Shown here in pieces: positions 30,811 to 39,854 of a stretch of DNA of 64,000 nucleotides. Made by a program: the position numbers and the translations under genes. Origin of the DNA: Corynebacterium jeikeium. GTDB lineage: Bacteria; Actinomycetota; Actinomycetes; Mycobacteriales; Mycobacteriaceae. Location: the NCBI GenBank assembly GCA_003955985.1, contig CP033784.1, positions 1,364,001 to 1,428,000 of the forward strand, written 5' to 3'. The notes beneath the pieces are model-generated. The model saw nothing but the letters and a program-made list of their open reading frames with translations. It did no database searches and was not told where the DNA came from. Within the stretch, counting starts at the first letter, position 1. Every line of letters begins with the position of its first letter.

Positions 30811-32211
30811 ATGGAAGGCTTTATCATCCTCGTCGTTTTCATTCTCGTGGTTGTTACCTTGGTTCTCAAAGCGATTGTCCTGGTTCCTCAGGGTGAAGCG
30901 GCAATCGTAGAGCGACTGGGACGATACACGCAGACACTGAACAGCGGCCTGAACTTCATCATCCCGATCATTGACCGAGTGCGCGAGAAGGTTGATACCC
31001 GTGAGCGTATGGTTACCTTCCCGCCACAGGCAGTGATCACCGAAGACAACCTGACTGTGGCTATCGATACCGTCGTGACCTTCCAGGTCAACGAACCGGA
31101 TCGGGCAATTTACGGTATCGACGACTACATCTTCGGCGTCGAACAGATCACCACCGCAACGCTTCGCGACGTCGTGGGTGGCCTGACACTGGAAGAGACA
31201 CTGACTTCCCGTGACTACATCAACCGCCGTCTGCGCGGCGAGCTGGACGAGGCCACTGCCAAGTGGGGTCTTCGTATCGCTCGTGTGGAGCTGAAGGCCA
31301 TTGAGCCGCCACCGTCGATTCAGCAGTCGATGGAAAAGCAGATGAAGGCCGATCGCGAGAAGCGCGCCATGATTCTGACTGCGGAAGGTACCCGCGAAGC
31401 CGACATTAAAACTGCTGAGGGCCGTAAGCAGGCACAGATTCTCGCCGCCGAAGGTAACAAGCACGCAGCAATTCTGGCTGCTGAAGCTGAGCGTCAGGCA
31501 ACCATTCTGCGCGCTGAGGGTACTCGCGCCGCTACCTACCTTGAGGCACAGGGTAATGCTCGCGCTATCCAGAAGGTCAACGCAGCTGTTAAGGCTTCAC
31601 AGTTGACACCTGAGATTCTTGCCTGGCAGTACCTGGAGAAGCTGCCTGAGCTGGCAAATAAGGACGGCAATACTGTTTGGATGATTCCGTCGCAGTTTGG
31701 CGACAGTCTCGAGAGCTTCGCTAGGGCTTTCGGCAAGAAGGATGCCGACGGTGTCTTCCGCTATGAGCCTCCGGCCGTGAGCCGAGAGACCAAGGAAGAG
31801 GCTGAGCAGGGCCGCGACGAGAACTGGTTCGACATGTCGACTAATCCGGAGTTGGCTCGTGCAGTTGCCGCGGCGAACGAGGTCGCTAACCGCCCGGTTG
31901 ATGATCCGGTAGCTGCAGCAGCTGGTAATACCCCTGAGAGGAAGAAGAATCGCCGCGCTGATTCGGCTCAGCCCGCTCAGCCTGAACAGTTGGGTGGCCA
32001 GAACGGCCCGGCAGCGGTTGAACCTGCGACACCGGCTGCGCCCGCTGCGCCGGCCACACCGGCTGCGCCGTCAGTTCCTTCCGGCAAACGTGACCTGCCC
32101 TCGGCTCCTGGCACCGGCAATACCAATGCAGGCGGCGGTACACACTCCGCCGAGCGTCCAGATTTTTCAGGATGGTCACGTGACCCTTACGCCCCAGAAA
32201 ATGGGCAGTAA
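30811..32211 (+). CDS. SPFH/stomatin-like (paraslipin) membrane scaffold protein
   Basis: SPFH proteins form large membrane-bound oligomers. One N-terminal membrane helix (MEGFIILVVFILVVVTLVLK) is followed by the SPFH domain (about residues 25-200, VPQGEAAIVERLGRYTQTLN, IEPPPSIQQSMEKQMKADRE). A coiled-coil part with repeated AEGxxxA units (about 190-260) comes next, then a disordered tail of about 110 residues rich in Pro, Ala and Gly. The tail is longer than in typical stomatins. ATG 30811 follows ACGGGGGAA. It forms a conserved pair with the NfeD gene (Rv1487-Rv1488). It converges with the HTH gene, leaving only 4 bp between stops. Confidence 0.92.
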   Translation: MEGFIILVVFILVVVTLVLKAIVLVPQGEAAIVERLGRYTQTLNSGLNFIIPIIDRVREKVDTRERMVTFPPQAVITEDNLTVAIDTVVTFQVNEPDRAIYGIDDYIFGVEQITTATLRDVVGGLTLEETLTSRDYINRRLRGELDEATAKWGLRIARVELKAIEPPPSIQQSMEKQMKADREKRAMILTAEGTREADIKTAEGRKQAQILAAEGNKHAAILAAEAERQATILRAEGTRAATYLEAQGNARAIQKVNAAVKASQLTPEILAWQYLEKLPELANKDGNTVWMIPSQFGDSLESFARAFGKKDADGVFRYEPPAVSRETKEEAEQGRDENWFDMSTNPELARAVAAANEVANRPVDDPVAAAAGNTPERKKNRRADSAQPAQPEQLGGQNGPAAVEPATPAAPAAPATPAAPSVPSGKRDLPSAPGTGNTNAGGGTHSAERPDFSGWSRDPYAPENGQ

Positions 32212-32215
32212 GCTT

Positions 32216-32788
32216 TTATAACTCATCAGCTCGCTGAAGCAGGTGGACGGCCAGGTTCCATCCGGCCAGCTCCGCCTGCCAGCCAGCTGCTGCGAGGCGC
32301 TGATTGACGGCCTGCTTAGAAACTCCCAATTCTTCCGCGGCCTCTACCTGTGAATAACCAGCGCGAACCAAACCAGTTGCCTCGCGCCCTTCGGGGGACC
32401 TGCGAGAGATAACGTGGTGCAGCAATGTGAATGCTGCACCAATATCCTCCGAGTAGTCCTTACCACGCGGATCGTTAGTCCGAATGCGGGTTTTTACCGT
32501 ACCGGCTCTGCCTCCCTTACCGACGACTGAGCTCGATGCCAGATGCGCTTGCTCAATGTCGTCCTGAGGACAAACACCGATACCTATCGCCCAGTCACCT
32601 GCGGCCAATAGCGCCAGCACAAGCGTGGTGACTCCCACAGCATTTTCAGGAGCTGCGCGAAGCTCTTCGATACCTGCAACCTCAACAGTTCCTACGCCTT
32701 CCAGGCCGGAAAGTGCCTGCGCAGAGGCCTGAACGTGATCTGCCCTGCGAGTAGATCGACCGCGATACCTGGCAAAGACTGAGTACAT
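32216..32788 (-). CDS. HTH protein of SatD/MarR-like type
   Basis: The first 110 residues of this 190-residue protein (MYSVFARYRGRSTRRADHVQ, LLAAGDWAIGIGVCP) recall the SatD family. The C-terminus has a clear helix-turn-helix, GYSQVEAAEELGVSKQAVNQ (about residues 147-166), of the sigma-region-4/MarR kind. It may bind DNA, but the partner is unknown. ATG 32788 lies 7 nt after TAGACT, suggesting a leaderless mRNA. It lies directly against the SPFH gene, and control of that operon is possible but unproven. Confidence 0.7.
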   Translation of the reverse strand: MYSVFARYRGRSTRRADHVQASAQALSGLEGVGTVEVAGIEELRAAPENAVGVTTLVLALLAAGDWAIGIGVCPQDDIEQAHLASSSVVGKGGRAGTVKTRIRTNDPRGKDYSEDIGAAFTLLHHVISRRSPEGREATGLVRAGYSQVEAAEELGVSKQAVNQRLAAAGWQAELAGWNLAVHLLQRADEL

Positions 32789-32916
32789 ACGCTCTAGTCT
32801 AGCCCCACCCCTTGACAGTTGGGCTAAGACACGTTCCTTCGCTCCGCAAACTCACAGGCAACCAACACCAGCTCGCCGAAAAACTCACGCCTAGCTCAAG
32901 AGCGCCAAGCGGTGTT

Positions 32917-33588
32917 TTAACGTTTCGAAGAACCGGTTACGACAGGGAACTTGGCGTCCGCAAGAAGTCCCAGCAAACCAAGCACGAGCAGAATTCCCGT
33001 GGCCACCGCAAAGCGCACGTCGAAGCCGACCAACAGCGCGTCGCCAAGCAGAACGACGGCGAGTGTGTTCGGCGCCGAACCTAGGGCAGTGGCGATGATA
33101 TACGGCACGATGCGTATCGACGACAGCCCACAGGCGTAGTTGAGAAACGAAAATGGCACGCCAGCAATCATGCGCAAGCTGAGCACTGTGAGCCAGCCGC
33201 GTTGCTCCAACCGATGGTCGAGACTGAGAAGACGGCGGTTGGTCAGGTGCGTGCGAAACCAATCGCGCCCCAAAAACCGCACAATGCATAGGGAGAGAAG
33301 GGCAGAAACCGTCGTCGCAGTAATTGCCAGCAGGAAACCGAGCACTGGCCCGAAGAGGATTCCGGAAGCCAAAGTGAATACGGTGCGGGGGATTGGGAAC
33401 TGAGTCAGTGCAACGTATGCGAGGAAGTAGAGGAGCGGGAACCAGTCACCGGCATCGATGGACCACTGCCGGATGGTAGCGACCGTGGGAACATCGACGT
33501 ACAGCGTGACGACGACCCCCACACCTACGGCTAGCACCAGTAGAACCTTTTTGAGTGTAGGGGTAATTCGCACATCGGATACGTTCAC
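32917..33588 (-). CDS. TVP38/TMEM64 (DedA-like) membrane protein
   Basis: This membrane protein of 223 residues has about six hydrophobic segments and the VTT/DedA-type core: FPIPRTVFTLASGILFGPVLGF, followed by RFLGRDWF and GWLTVLSLRMIAGVPFSFLNYACG (split by a turn). Family members are thought to be lipid scramblases or transporters. GTG 33588 lies 7 nt after TAACCT and is taken as a leaderless start; a second GTG at 33573 is possible. In M. tuberculosis Rv1491c holds this place next to mutA. Confidence 0.85.
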   Translation of the reverse strand: MNVSDVRITPTLKKVLLVLAVGVGVVVTLYVDVPTVATIRQWSIDAGDWFPLLYFLAYVALTQFPIPRTVFTLASGILFGPVLGFLLAITATTVSALLSLCIVRFLGRDWFRTHLTNRRLLSLDHRLEQRGWLTVLSLRMIAGVPFSFLNYACGLSSIRIVPYIIATALGSAPNTLAVVLLGDALLVGFDVRFAVATGILLVLGLLGLLADAKFPVVTGSSKR

Positions 33589-33974
33589 CCATTTGAGGTT
33601 ACCGGGGATTGCGGGGAAGCGTGTGACCTGCGCATTGGAGGCTCTGCGAGGAGGGCTAGTCAGCGGCTAAAGGCGTTTGCCCATTATTTCACTAGGATGG
33701 GAATCAAGGTCACTATGCCTTAGCTCGAGCACTTGACGTGCCCGTCAGCACAAAACCGAACGTAAGGGTATTGCACAAATAGCTGAAAAGTTCAGTGCAT
33801 GGACACTCGGGTGAGTCTTAGCGTCTGACTAGTGGCTCTTATTGACTATTGGAGGAAGCCAACGCCTTTAGATCCCTTTCCGTCGCGGAGAATTCGGAAA
33901 TTGTCGCAGCCGAATTTCCTCGGCCGTGGATTGATAGGGGCGTTGCTTAGAACATGTAAGGGAGAAGGTCTGTC
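33589..33974. other. Divergent control region upstream of mutA
   Basis: I find no gene in these 386 bases. They contain the TVP38-gene promoter, a small hairpin CTGAA-AAG-TTCAG near 33,782-33,794 and the inverted repeat GGAAATT-N10-AATTTCC at 33896-33919. The mutA ribosome-binding site GGGAGAAGG lies at the end. I looked for a cobalamin riboswitch, since mutAB is B12-dependent, and saw no B12 box. Confidence 0.55.
33896..33919. promoter_or_regulatory. Inverted repeat upstream of mutA
   Basis: GGAAATT (33896-33902) and AATTTCC (33913-33919) form a perfect 7-bp dyad with a 10-bp spacer, about 55 bp before the mutA GTG. It is a candidate operator for a propionate or cofactor regulator; the regulator is unknown. 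Confidence 0.4.
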
Positions 33975-35867
33975 GTGACTGACCGAACGACCCCCGAATC
34001 ACCTTCCACGCTGCCACCAAACTTCGAGGAATTGCAGAATTCCTGGTATCAGGGCGTGGCCAAGGTATTCGCGCGGGTGCACAAGCAAGACGTTGCAGAT
34101 GTACCGCTCGATATTTGGAAACGACTGATTCAGACCACCTATGACGGTGTCGATGTTCGCCCGCTCTACACCCGCGCGGACGAGCTCGCGGAAAGCCCAG
34201 CTCCGGGCCAGTTCCCATTCGTCCGTGGCGCAAAGGTCACTTCGGACAACACCAACGGTTGGGGCGTTCGGGAAACCTTCGGTCGCCAGTACCCAGGTGA
34301 GGATGCACTTGACCCAAAGGCCGTCAACGAGACTCTGCTGACTGCCCTGGAAAACGGCACCACGGACATCCGCCTGGACTTCACCGGCTCCCTCGAAGCC
34401 GCTGATGTGCCGGCTCTGCTCAACAACGTCTACGTCGACCTTGCTCCGATTGCCGTGCATGCCGGTAAGAAGACTGCGCAGGTTGCGGAAGCACTGACGT
34501 CCTACATCGAGCAGGCAAACCCGACTAATCCGGACGCCGTCGCAGTCGAGCTTTCCGCGGCTCCGCTGACCTCCGCTTTTGCCGGTATTGACGATGTTTC
34601 TCTCGACGAGGCCACGCAGCTGGCCGTCAAGGCGGCTAAGCAGCCGGGCGACGTCCGTGCCCTGCTTGTCGACGGCGTTGTTTTCTCCAACCTGGGTGCA
34701 AACAACATCCAGGAGATTGGCTACAGTCTCGCCGTTGGTGTCGCCTACTTGCGTGCGCTGACCGACGCGGGCTTGAGCGCTGAAGAAGCCCTCGGCCAGA
34801 TCGCTTTCCGCTTTGCCGCTACCGACGACCAGTTCGACACCATTGCGAAGTTCCGCGCCGCTCGCGTTCTCTGGGCCCGCGTTGCTGAGGTTATCGGCGC
34901 CCCTGAAGCTGGCCGCGCTCCGATGCACGCCGTGACAGCCCCGGTCATGTTCAGCCAGCGCGATCCGTGGGTCAACATGCTGCGTGTGACTGTCGCCTCC
35001 TTCGCCGCAGGTGTCGGCGGTGCCTCCTCAGTTGAGGTTCTGCCGTTTGATTACGCAGTTGTCGGCGGCATGCCGAACGTCTCCAAGACTTTCAAGGCTC
35101 GCATCGCTCGCAACACCAACCTGTTGCTGCTGGAAGAGTCTCACCTTGGTTACGTCGCCGACCCAGCAGGTGGCTCCTACTTCGTCGAAGACCTGACCGA
35201 AGAAATGGCCGACAAGGCATGGGAGATTTTTACCGCCACTGAGGCCGGCGGCGGTTTCGCCTCCGCGGAGGCCGATATTCGCGCCGCCCTGGACGCTACC
35301 TGGGAAAAGCGCCGCGCCGACATCGCACACCGCCGCACCAAGGTCACCGCTATCAACGAGTTCCCGAACCTGGCTGAAGCCCCACTGGCTCCTGAGGCCC
35401 GCCCGGAGGGCGACCCGATTCGCCGTTGGGCCAGCGACTTCGAGGCGCTGCGCAACCGCTCCGATGACTTCCTGGCTGAAAAGGGCAACCGTCCGCTGAT
35501 TGCCATGCTGCCGCTGGGTCCGCTGGCCAAGCACAACATCCGCACTGGTTTTACCTCCAACCTGCTGGCTTCCGGCGGTATCGCCGTCGCCAACCCCGGC
35601 CAGGTTGTGCCGGGCGAGGCCGGTTTCGAAGAGGCAGTGAAGGCCTCTCCGATTGTCGTGCTGTGCGCAGCCGACAGCGAGTACGAGACCTCGGGCCAGG
35701 ACGCTGTCAAGGCCGCCCGCGCCGCCGGCGCTAAGGAGGTCTTGGTGGCCGGCTCCGAGAAGAGCTTCGCTAATGCCGCTGAGGACGCTCGTCCCGACGG
35801 ATACCTGAACATGACCATCGATGCTGTCGCGGAGCTGTCCCGACTGCTGAACGAACTGGGAGCGTGA
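33975..35867 (+). CDS. mutA: Methylmalonyl-CoA mutase small (beta) subunit
   Basis: This is the non-catalytic subunit of adenosylcobalamin-dependent methylmalonyl-CoA mutase, which links propionyl-CoA/methylmalonyl-CoA to succinyl-CoA. The 630-residue protein has the mutase TIM-barrel region ([14 protein letters not shown] to [21 protein letters not shown]) and a C-terminal B12-like domain without the DxHxxG cobalt-ligand motif, as expected for MutA. GTG 33975 follows GGGAGAAGG. It overlaps the region just before mutB and corresponds to Rv1492. Confidence 0.95.
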   Translation: MTDRTTPESPSTLPPNFEELQNSWYQGVAKVFARVHKQDVADVPLDIWKRLIQTTYDGVDVRPLYTRADELAESPAPGQFPFVRGAKVTSDNTNGWGVRETFGRQYPGEDALDPKAVNETLLTALENGTTDIRLDFTGSLEAADVPALLNNVYVDLAPIAVHAGKKTAQVAEALTSYIEQANPTNPDAVAVELSAAPLTSAFAGIDDVSLDEATQLAVKAAKQPGDVRALLVDGVVFSNLGANNIQEIGYSLAVGVAYLRALTDAGLSAEEALGQIAFRFAATDDQFDTIAKFRAARVLWARVAEVIGAPEAGRAPMHAVTAPVMFSQRDPWVNMLRVTVASFAAGVGGASSVEVLPFDYAVVGGMPNVSKTFKARIARNTNLLLLEESHLGYVADPAGGSYFVEDLTEEMADKAWEIFTATEAGGGFASAEADIRAALDATWEKRRADIAHRRTKVTAINEFPNLAEAPLAPEARPEGDPIRRWASDFEALRNRSDDFLAEKGNRPLIAMLPLGPLAKHNIRTGFTSNLLASGGIAVANPGQVVPGEAGFEEAVKASPIVVLCAADSEYETSGQDAVKAARAAGAKEVLVAGSEKSFANAAEDARPDGYLNMTIDAVAELSRLLNELGA

Positions 35868-35875
35868 AGGAAGTA

Positions 35876-38095
35876 ATGACCACCATCCCAAATTTCGCTG
35901 ACATCTCCCGCAACACCGACGACGCAGCCGCTGCCACTAACAAGGCAGCTGCCGCGGAAGCTGGTGAAGTGTGGACCATTCCAGAGGGCATCGATGTCAA
36001 GCGCGTCTACGATCGCGCTGACCGCGACGCCGCTGCTGCCGAGGGCCACCCGGTAGATTCTTTCCCGGGTATCGCCCCATTCATGCGCGGGCCGTACCCG
36101 ACCATGTACACCAACCAGCCGTGGACTATTCGCCAGTACGCTGGCTTCTCCACCGCAGCTGAGTCCAATGCCTTCTACCGCCGCAACCTCGCGGCCGGCC
36201 AGAAGGGCCTTTCGGTCGCTTTCGACCTGGCTACCCACCGTGGCTACGACTCGGACAACCCGCGTGTGTCCGGCGACGTCGGTATGGCCGGCGTGGCAAT
36301 TGACTCGATTTACGACATGCGTGAGCTCTTCCAGGGCATTGACCTGGGCGGCGTCTCGGTGTCTATGACCATGAACGGCGCTGTGCTGCCGATTCTGGCC
36401 TTCTACATTGTCACCGCTGAAGAGCAGGGCGTTTCGACCGAGCAGCTGCGCGGTACGATCCAGAACGACATTCTCAAGGAGTTCATGGTTCGTAACACGT
36501 ACATCTACCCGCCGAAGCCTTCGATGCGAATCATCTCCTCAATCTTCGAGTACACCTCGGCAAAGATGCCGAAGTTCAACTCGATTTCGATTTCCGGCTA
36601 CCACATTCAGGAAGCCGGCGCGACGGCCGACCTTGAGCTCGCTTACACGCTTGCCGACGGCATCGAGTACCTGCGGGCCGGTATTGACGCTGGCCTTGAA
36701 GTTGATAAGTTCGCTCCGCGTCTGTCCTTCTTCTGGGGCATCTCGATGAACACCTTCACCGAGATCGCCAAGCTGCGTGCAGGCCGTATCCTCTGGTCTG
36801 AGCTAGTTGGCAAGTTTGGCCCGAAGAACCCGAAGTCGCAGTCCCTGCGTACTCACTCGCAGACCTCCGGTTGGTCGCTGACCGCTCAGGATGTCTACAA
36901 CAACGTCGCGCGTACTGCTGTTGAGGCTATGGCCGCAACACAGGGCCACACCCAGTCGCTGCACACCAACGCACTGGACGAGGCCCTGGCACTGCCGACT
37001 GACTTCTCAGCCCGTATTGCTCGTAACACTCAGCTGCTGCTTCAGCAGGAGTCCAACACCACGCGTCCGGTTGATCCGTGGGCTGGTTCCTACTACATCG
37101 AGTGGCTGACTAATGAGCTGGTCAAGCGTGCACGCCAGCACATCGACGAGGTCGAAGAGGCCGGCGGTATGGCACAGGCCACCATCGAAGGCATTCCGAA
37201 GCTGCGTATTGAAGAGGCCGCAGCTCGTACGCAGGCCCGTATTGACTCGGGTCGTCAGGCTCTCATCGGCGTGAATAAGTACCAGGTCGAAGAGGACGAG
37301 GCCATCGAGGTTCTCAAGGTTGAGAACTCCCGCGTACGCCAAGAGCAGATTGACAAGCTGGCTCGCCTGCGCGCCGAGCGCGACGAGGAAGAGGTTCAGA
37401 AGGCACTGGCCGCTCTGACCGACGCTTGCCGTAACCCGGGTGAACCGGGGGACCTGGACAAGAACCTGTTGAAGCTCGCTGTCGACTGTGCTCGCGCCAT
37501 GGCCTCCATCGGTGAAATCTCCGACGCCATGGAAGAGGTCTTTGGCCGCCACCAGGCCGAGATCCGTACTCTCTCCGGCGTCTACAAGGACGAAGTTGGC
37601 AAGGAGGGAGCCGTGTCCAACGTCTCCAAGGCCATCGCCATGGCCGATAAGTTCGAAGTGCAGGAAGGTCGCCGTCCCCGTATCTTCCTGGCCAAGATGG
37701 GCCAGGATGGTCACGACCGTGGCCAGAAGGTCATCGCGTCCGCCTACGCGGACCTCGGCATGGACGTTGACGTGGGACCGCTGTTCCAGACTCCGGAGGA
37801 GGCCGCCAAATCGGCAGTCGACTCGGATGTCCACGTCGTCGGTGTTTCTTCACTAGCCGCCGGACACCTGACGCTCGTTCCTGCCCTGCGCGATGAGCTG
37901 GCAAAGCTGGGGCGCGAGGACATCATGATTGTTGTCGGTGGTGTTATCCCACCGGGCGACTTCCAGGAGCTCTACGATGCCGGCGCCGCGGCTATTTACC
38001 CGCCGGGCACTGTCATCGCTGATTCGGCAATCGACATGATGACCAAGCTCTCTAACGAGCTGGGCCTCGACCTTGCCGTTGACGAAGAGTCCTAA
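35876..38095 (+). CDS. mutB: Methylmalonyl-CoA mutase large (alpha) subunit
   Basis: This is the catalytic subunit. The 739-residue protein has the barrel with substrate-binding [22 protein letters not shown] (split by a turn) and the C-terminal cobalamin-binding domain with [12 protein letters not shown], the DxHxxG motif that gives the lower cobalt ligand. ATG 35876 was chosen because relatives begin MTxIPNF and AAGGAAG lies immediately upstream, although the spacing is short. A GTG at 35864 overlapping the mutA stop would add four residues. It corresponds to Rv1493. A 13-bp hairpin separates it from meaB. Confidence 0.95.
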   Translation: MTTIPNFADISRNTDDAAAATNKAAAAEAGEVWTIPEGIDVKRVYDRADRDAAAAEGHPVDSFPGIAPFMRGPYPTMYTNQPWTIRQYAGFSTAAESNAFYRRNLAAGQKGLSVAFDLATHRGYDSDNPRVSGDVGMAGVAIDSIYDMRELFQGIDLGGVSVSMTMNGAVLPILAFYIVTAEEQGVSTEQLRGTIQNDILKEFMVRNTYIYPPKPSMRIISSIFEYTSAKMPKFNSISISGYHIQEAGATADLELAYTLADGIEYLRAGIDAGLEVDKFAPRLSFFWGISMNTFTEIAKLRAGRILWSELVGKFGPKNPKSQSLRTHSQTSGWSLTAQDVYNNVARTAVEAMAATQGHTQSLHTNALDEALALPTDFSARIARNTQLLLQQESNTTRPVDPWAGSYYIEWLTNELVKRARQHIDEVEEAGGMAQATIEGIPKLRIEEAAARTQARIDSGRQALIGVNKYQVEEDEAIEVLKVENSRVRQEQIDKLARLRAERDEEEVQKALAALTDACRNPGEPGDLDKNLLKLAVDCARAMASIGEISDAMEEVFGRHQAEIRTLSGVYKDEVGKEGAVSNVSKAIAMADKFEVQEGRRPRIFLAKMGQDGHDRGQKVIASAYADLGMDVDVGPLFQTPEEAAKSAVDSDVHVVGVSSLAAGHLTLVPALRDELAKLGREDIMIVVGGVIPPGDFQELYDAGAAAIYPPGTVIADSAIDMMTKLSNELGLDLAVDEES

Positions 38096-38109
38096 ATAAC
38101 TACCGCATC

Positions 38110-38139
38110 CGCGCTGGGCTGACTGTTCAGCTCAGCGCG
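38110..38139 (+). other. Strong hairpin between mutB and meaB
   Basis: CGCGCTGGGCTGA (38110-38122) pairs with TCAGCTCAGCGCG (38127-38139) through 13 bp with one G-U pair and a 4-nt loop. No T-tract follows. It may lower meaB expression or protect the mutAB mRNA end. Confidence 0.65.
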
Positions 38140-38161
38140 TTGTCGGAATTGAGAACTAGCG

Positions 38162-39274
38162 ATGAACGAGTATCTTGAAGAAAACCTGGGCACCCTCGTC
38201 ACTACCGCTGGCACGGTCGTTGAGGGAAAGACCGCTGTAGCCCCCGAAGTCGTCCGTCGTGCGCGACGACGGATAGATGTCGACGACCTCTTTGAGGGCG
38301 TGCGGGCTGGAAACCGCACTAAGTTGGCTCGGGCAATCACGCTGCTGGAGTCGACTGCTCCGGCGCATAAGGTGCTGGCTCAAGAGCTACTGGTGAAGTT
38401 GCTGCCATTTTCCGGCAAGGCCATGCGCGTCGGACTTACCGGCGTCCCCGGCGTCGGTAAATCAACCACGATTGAAACCCTCGGGCTAAAGCTGATCGAG
38501 GAAGGCCACCGCGTTGCGGTGCTGGCCATCGACCCGTCGTCGACGAAGTCCGGTGGCTCGATTCTGGGCGACAAGACCCGTATGTCCCGGCTCTCGGCCG
38601 CGGATGAGGCCTTCATCCGTCCGTCGCCCTCTGCGGGCACGCTCGGTGGTGTCGCCAAGGCAACGCGTGAGGCCATGGTGGTGCTCGAGGCCGCAGGCTA
38701 CGACATTGTCATCGTCGAAACTGTCGGCGTCGGTCAGTCCGAGGTCGCGGTGGCCCAGATGGTGGATACGTTTGCGTTTCTGGCACTCGCCGGCGCTGGT
38801 GACCAACTCCAGGGCATCAAGAAGGGTGTGCTGGAGATGGCCGACGTGATTTCTATCAACAAGGCGGATGGTAAGAACTTGCGCCCGGCAAAGCGCGCTG
38901 CGCGTGATCTGATGACGGCCATGAAGATGGTTCGCTCCTCAGACCAAGTCTGGACGCCACCGGTACTGACTATGTCGGCACTGGAAGACGACGGCATCGA
39001 CAAGTTCTGGCAGGCCATCGAAGACCATGTCGAGGCTATGCATGAGAATCATCTCTTTGATGAAAACCGCGCTAACCAGCAGATTAAGTGGATGTGGTCC
39101 ATGGTGCACGAGACGCTTTTGCAGCGACTCAACACCAACGAGGCTGTGCAGACAGAGAGCACCCTGGTGGAAAAACAACTCCGCTCGGGGCAGCTGACAC
39201 CGACGCTCGCCGCCCAGCGCATCATGGAGGCATTTGACCAGGGAAGGGCATCGAACGCCGGGCTCGCCAACTAG
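38162..39274 (+). CDS. meaB: MeaB, G3E-type GTPase chaperone of methylmalonyl-CoA mutase
   Basis: MeaB protects and reloads methylmalonyl-CoA mutase with adenosylcobalamin; older annotations call it ArgK. The 370-residue protein has P-loop GVPGVGKSTTIE, the switch region VAVLAIDPSSTKSGGSILGD (about residues 118-137), VETVGVGQSE and the base-specificity motif SINKADG. ATG 38162 follows a weak purine stretch (TTGAGAACTAGCG). It lies 66 bp after mutB and corresponds to Rv1496. The second 12-mer copy follows 22 nt after its stop. Confidence 0.95.
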   Translation: MNEYLEENLGTLVTTAGTVVEGKTAVAPEVVRRARRRIDVDDLFEGVRAGNRTKLARAITLLESTAPAHKVLAQELLVKLLPFSGKAMRVGLTGVPGVGKSTTIETLGLKLIEEGHRVAVLAIDPSSTKSGGSILGDKTRMSRLSAADEAFIRPSPSAGTLGGVAKATREAMVVLEAAGYDIVIVETVGVGQSEVAVAQMVDTFAFLALAGAGDQLQGIKKGVLEMADVISINKADGKNLRPAKRAARDLMTAMKMVRSSDQVWTPPVLTMSALEDDGIDKFWQAIEDHVEAMHENHLFDENRANQQIKWMWSMVHETLLQRLNTNEAVQTESTLVEKQLRSGQLTPTLAAQRIMEAFDQGRASNAGLAN

Positions 39275-39295
39275 GTTCCGAAGGGTGCGGGGTTT

Positions 39296-39307
39296 CGTCG
39301 TAAAGCG
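39296..39307 (+). repeat. CGTCGTAAAGCG 3'-flank motif, copy 2
   Basis: This is an exact copy, starting 22 nt after the meaB stop on the same strand. AGTAAAGCGAG directly downstream repeats its second half. Confidence 0.6.
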
Positions 39308-39333
39308 AGTAAAGCGAGCGTATCCGTGTGCGC

Positions 39334-39666
39334 CTACTGACCGCGGTGATGGGGCGGATCGCTGTAGAGCGTGTGTTCGGCGAAGTGGAGAGCGTTGACC
39401 ACCAGGTTGGTGAGGTGCTCGTCGGGCTGAGAATAGAAGCTAGACGTGCCTTCCTTGCGGGTCTGCACCATATTGGCCATGCGCAACTTCGCAAGGTGCT
39501 GAGAAATCGCGGGGACGGGGCGATTGAGCGCGCTAGCGATGGCGGTGACGGTCATCTCCCCGTCACGAAGGAGCGACAGGATGGAGAGACGCGTCTTGTC
39601 TGCCATCAACTTCAGTACGCTAGTGGCAACGTCGAGCTCGGTGCTCGTAGGAGCCTTCTCAGTCAT
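39334..39666 (-). CDS. ArsR/SmtB-family transcriptional regulator
   Basis: The 110-residue winged-helix repressor has the ArsR core VLKLMADKTRLSILSLL and recognition helix RPVPAISQHLAKLR. No CxC metal site is present; possible metal ligands are D12 in ELDVA and the histidines in the C-terminal HFAEH and PPHHRG, which would fit a Zn- or Ni-type alpha-5 site. A perfect 20-bp palindrome lies 46 bp upstream of its ATG, so it probably represses itself. No metal transporter lies next to it, and the divergent gene is cardiolipin synthase. Confidence 0.88.
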   Translation of the reverse strand: MTEKAPTSTELDVATSVLKLMADKTRLSILSLLRDGEMTVTAIASALNRPVPAISQHLAKLRMANMVQTRKEGTSSFYSQPDEHLTNLVVNALHFAEHTLYSDPPHHRGQ

Positions 39667-39711
39667 TTGGAGGGGTTAGTCCTTTCGAAGTCGACATGCC
39701 AAACGCTTACT

Positions 39712-39731
39712 ATGTTCAATAAGTTGAACAT
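39712..39731. promoter_or_regulatory. Candidate ArsR operator
   Basis: ATGTTCAATAAGTTGAACAT is a perfect dyad of two 8-bp arms around TAAG, resembling known SmtB/CzrA sites (TGAAC/GTTCA). It lies between arsR and cls, within the probable arsR promoter. Confidence 0.65.
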
Positions 39732-39854
39732 TACTACGTATTGATACCAGTATTCAATTTCAGATGTCACATTAGGCTGTCACGAAAAAAAGGAGAGTGC
39801 ACCTAAGGGGCAGCGACCAAAGGTACTGAAAAATCCTTCAGTAATATCATCTGC

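Noticed and set aside
33589..33974. Cobalamin riboswitch before mutA
   Set aside because: No B12-box-like sequence or expected pairing was seen.
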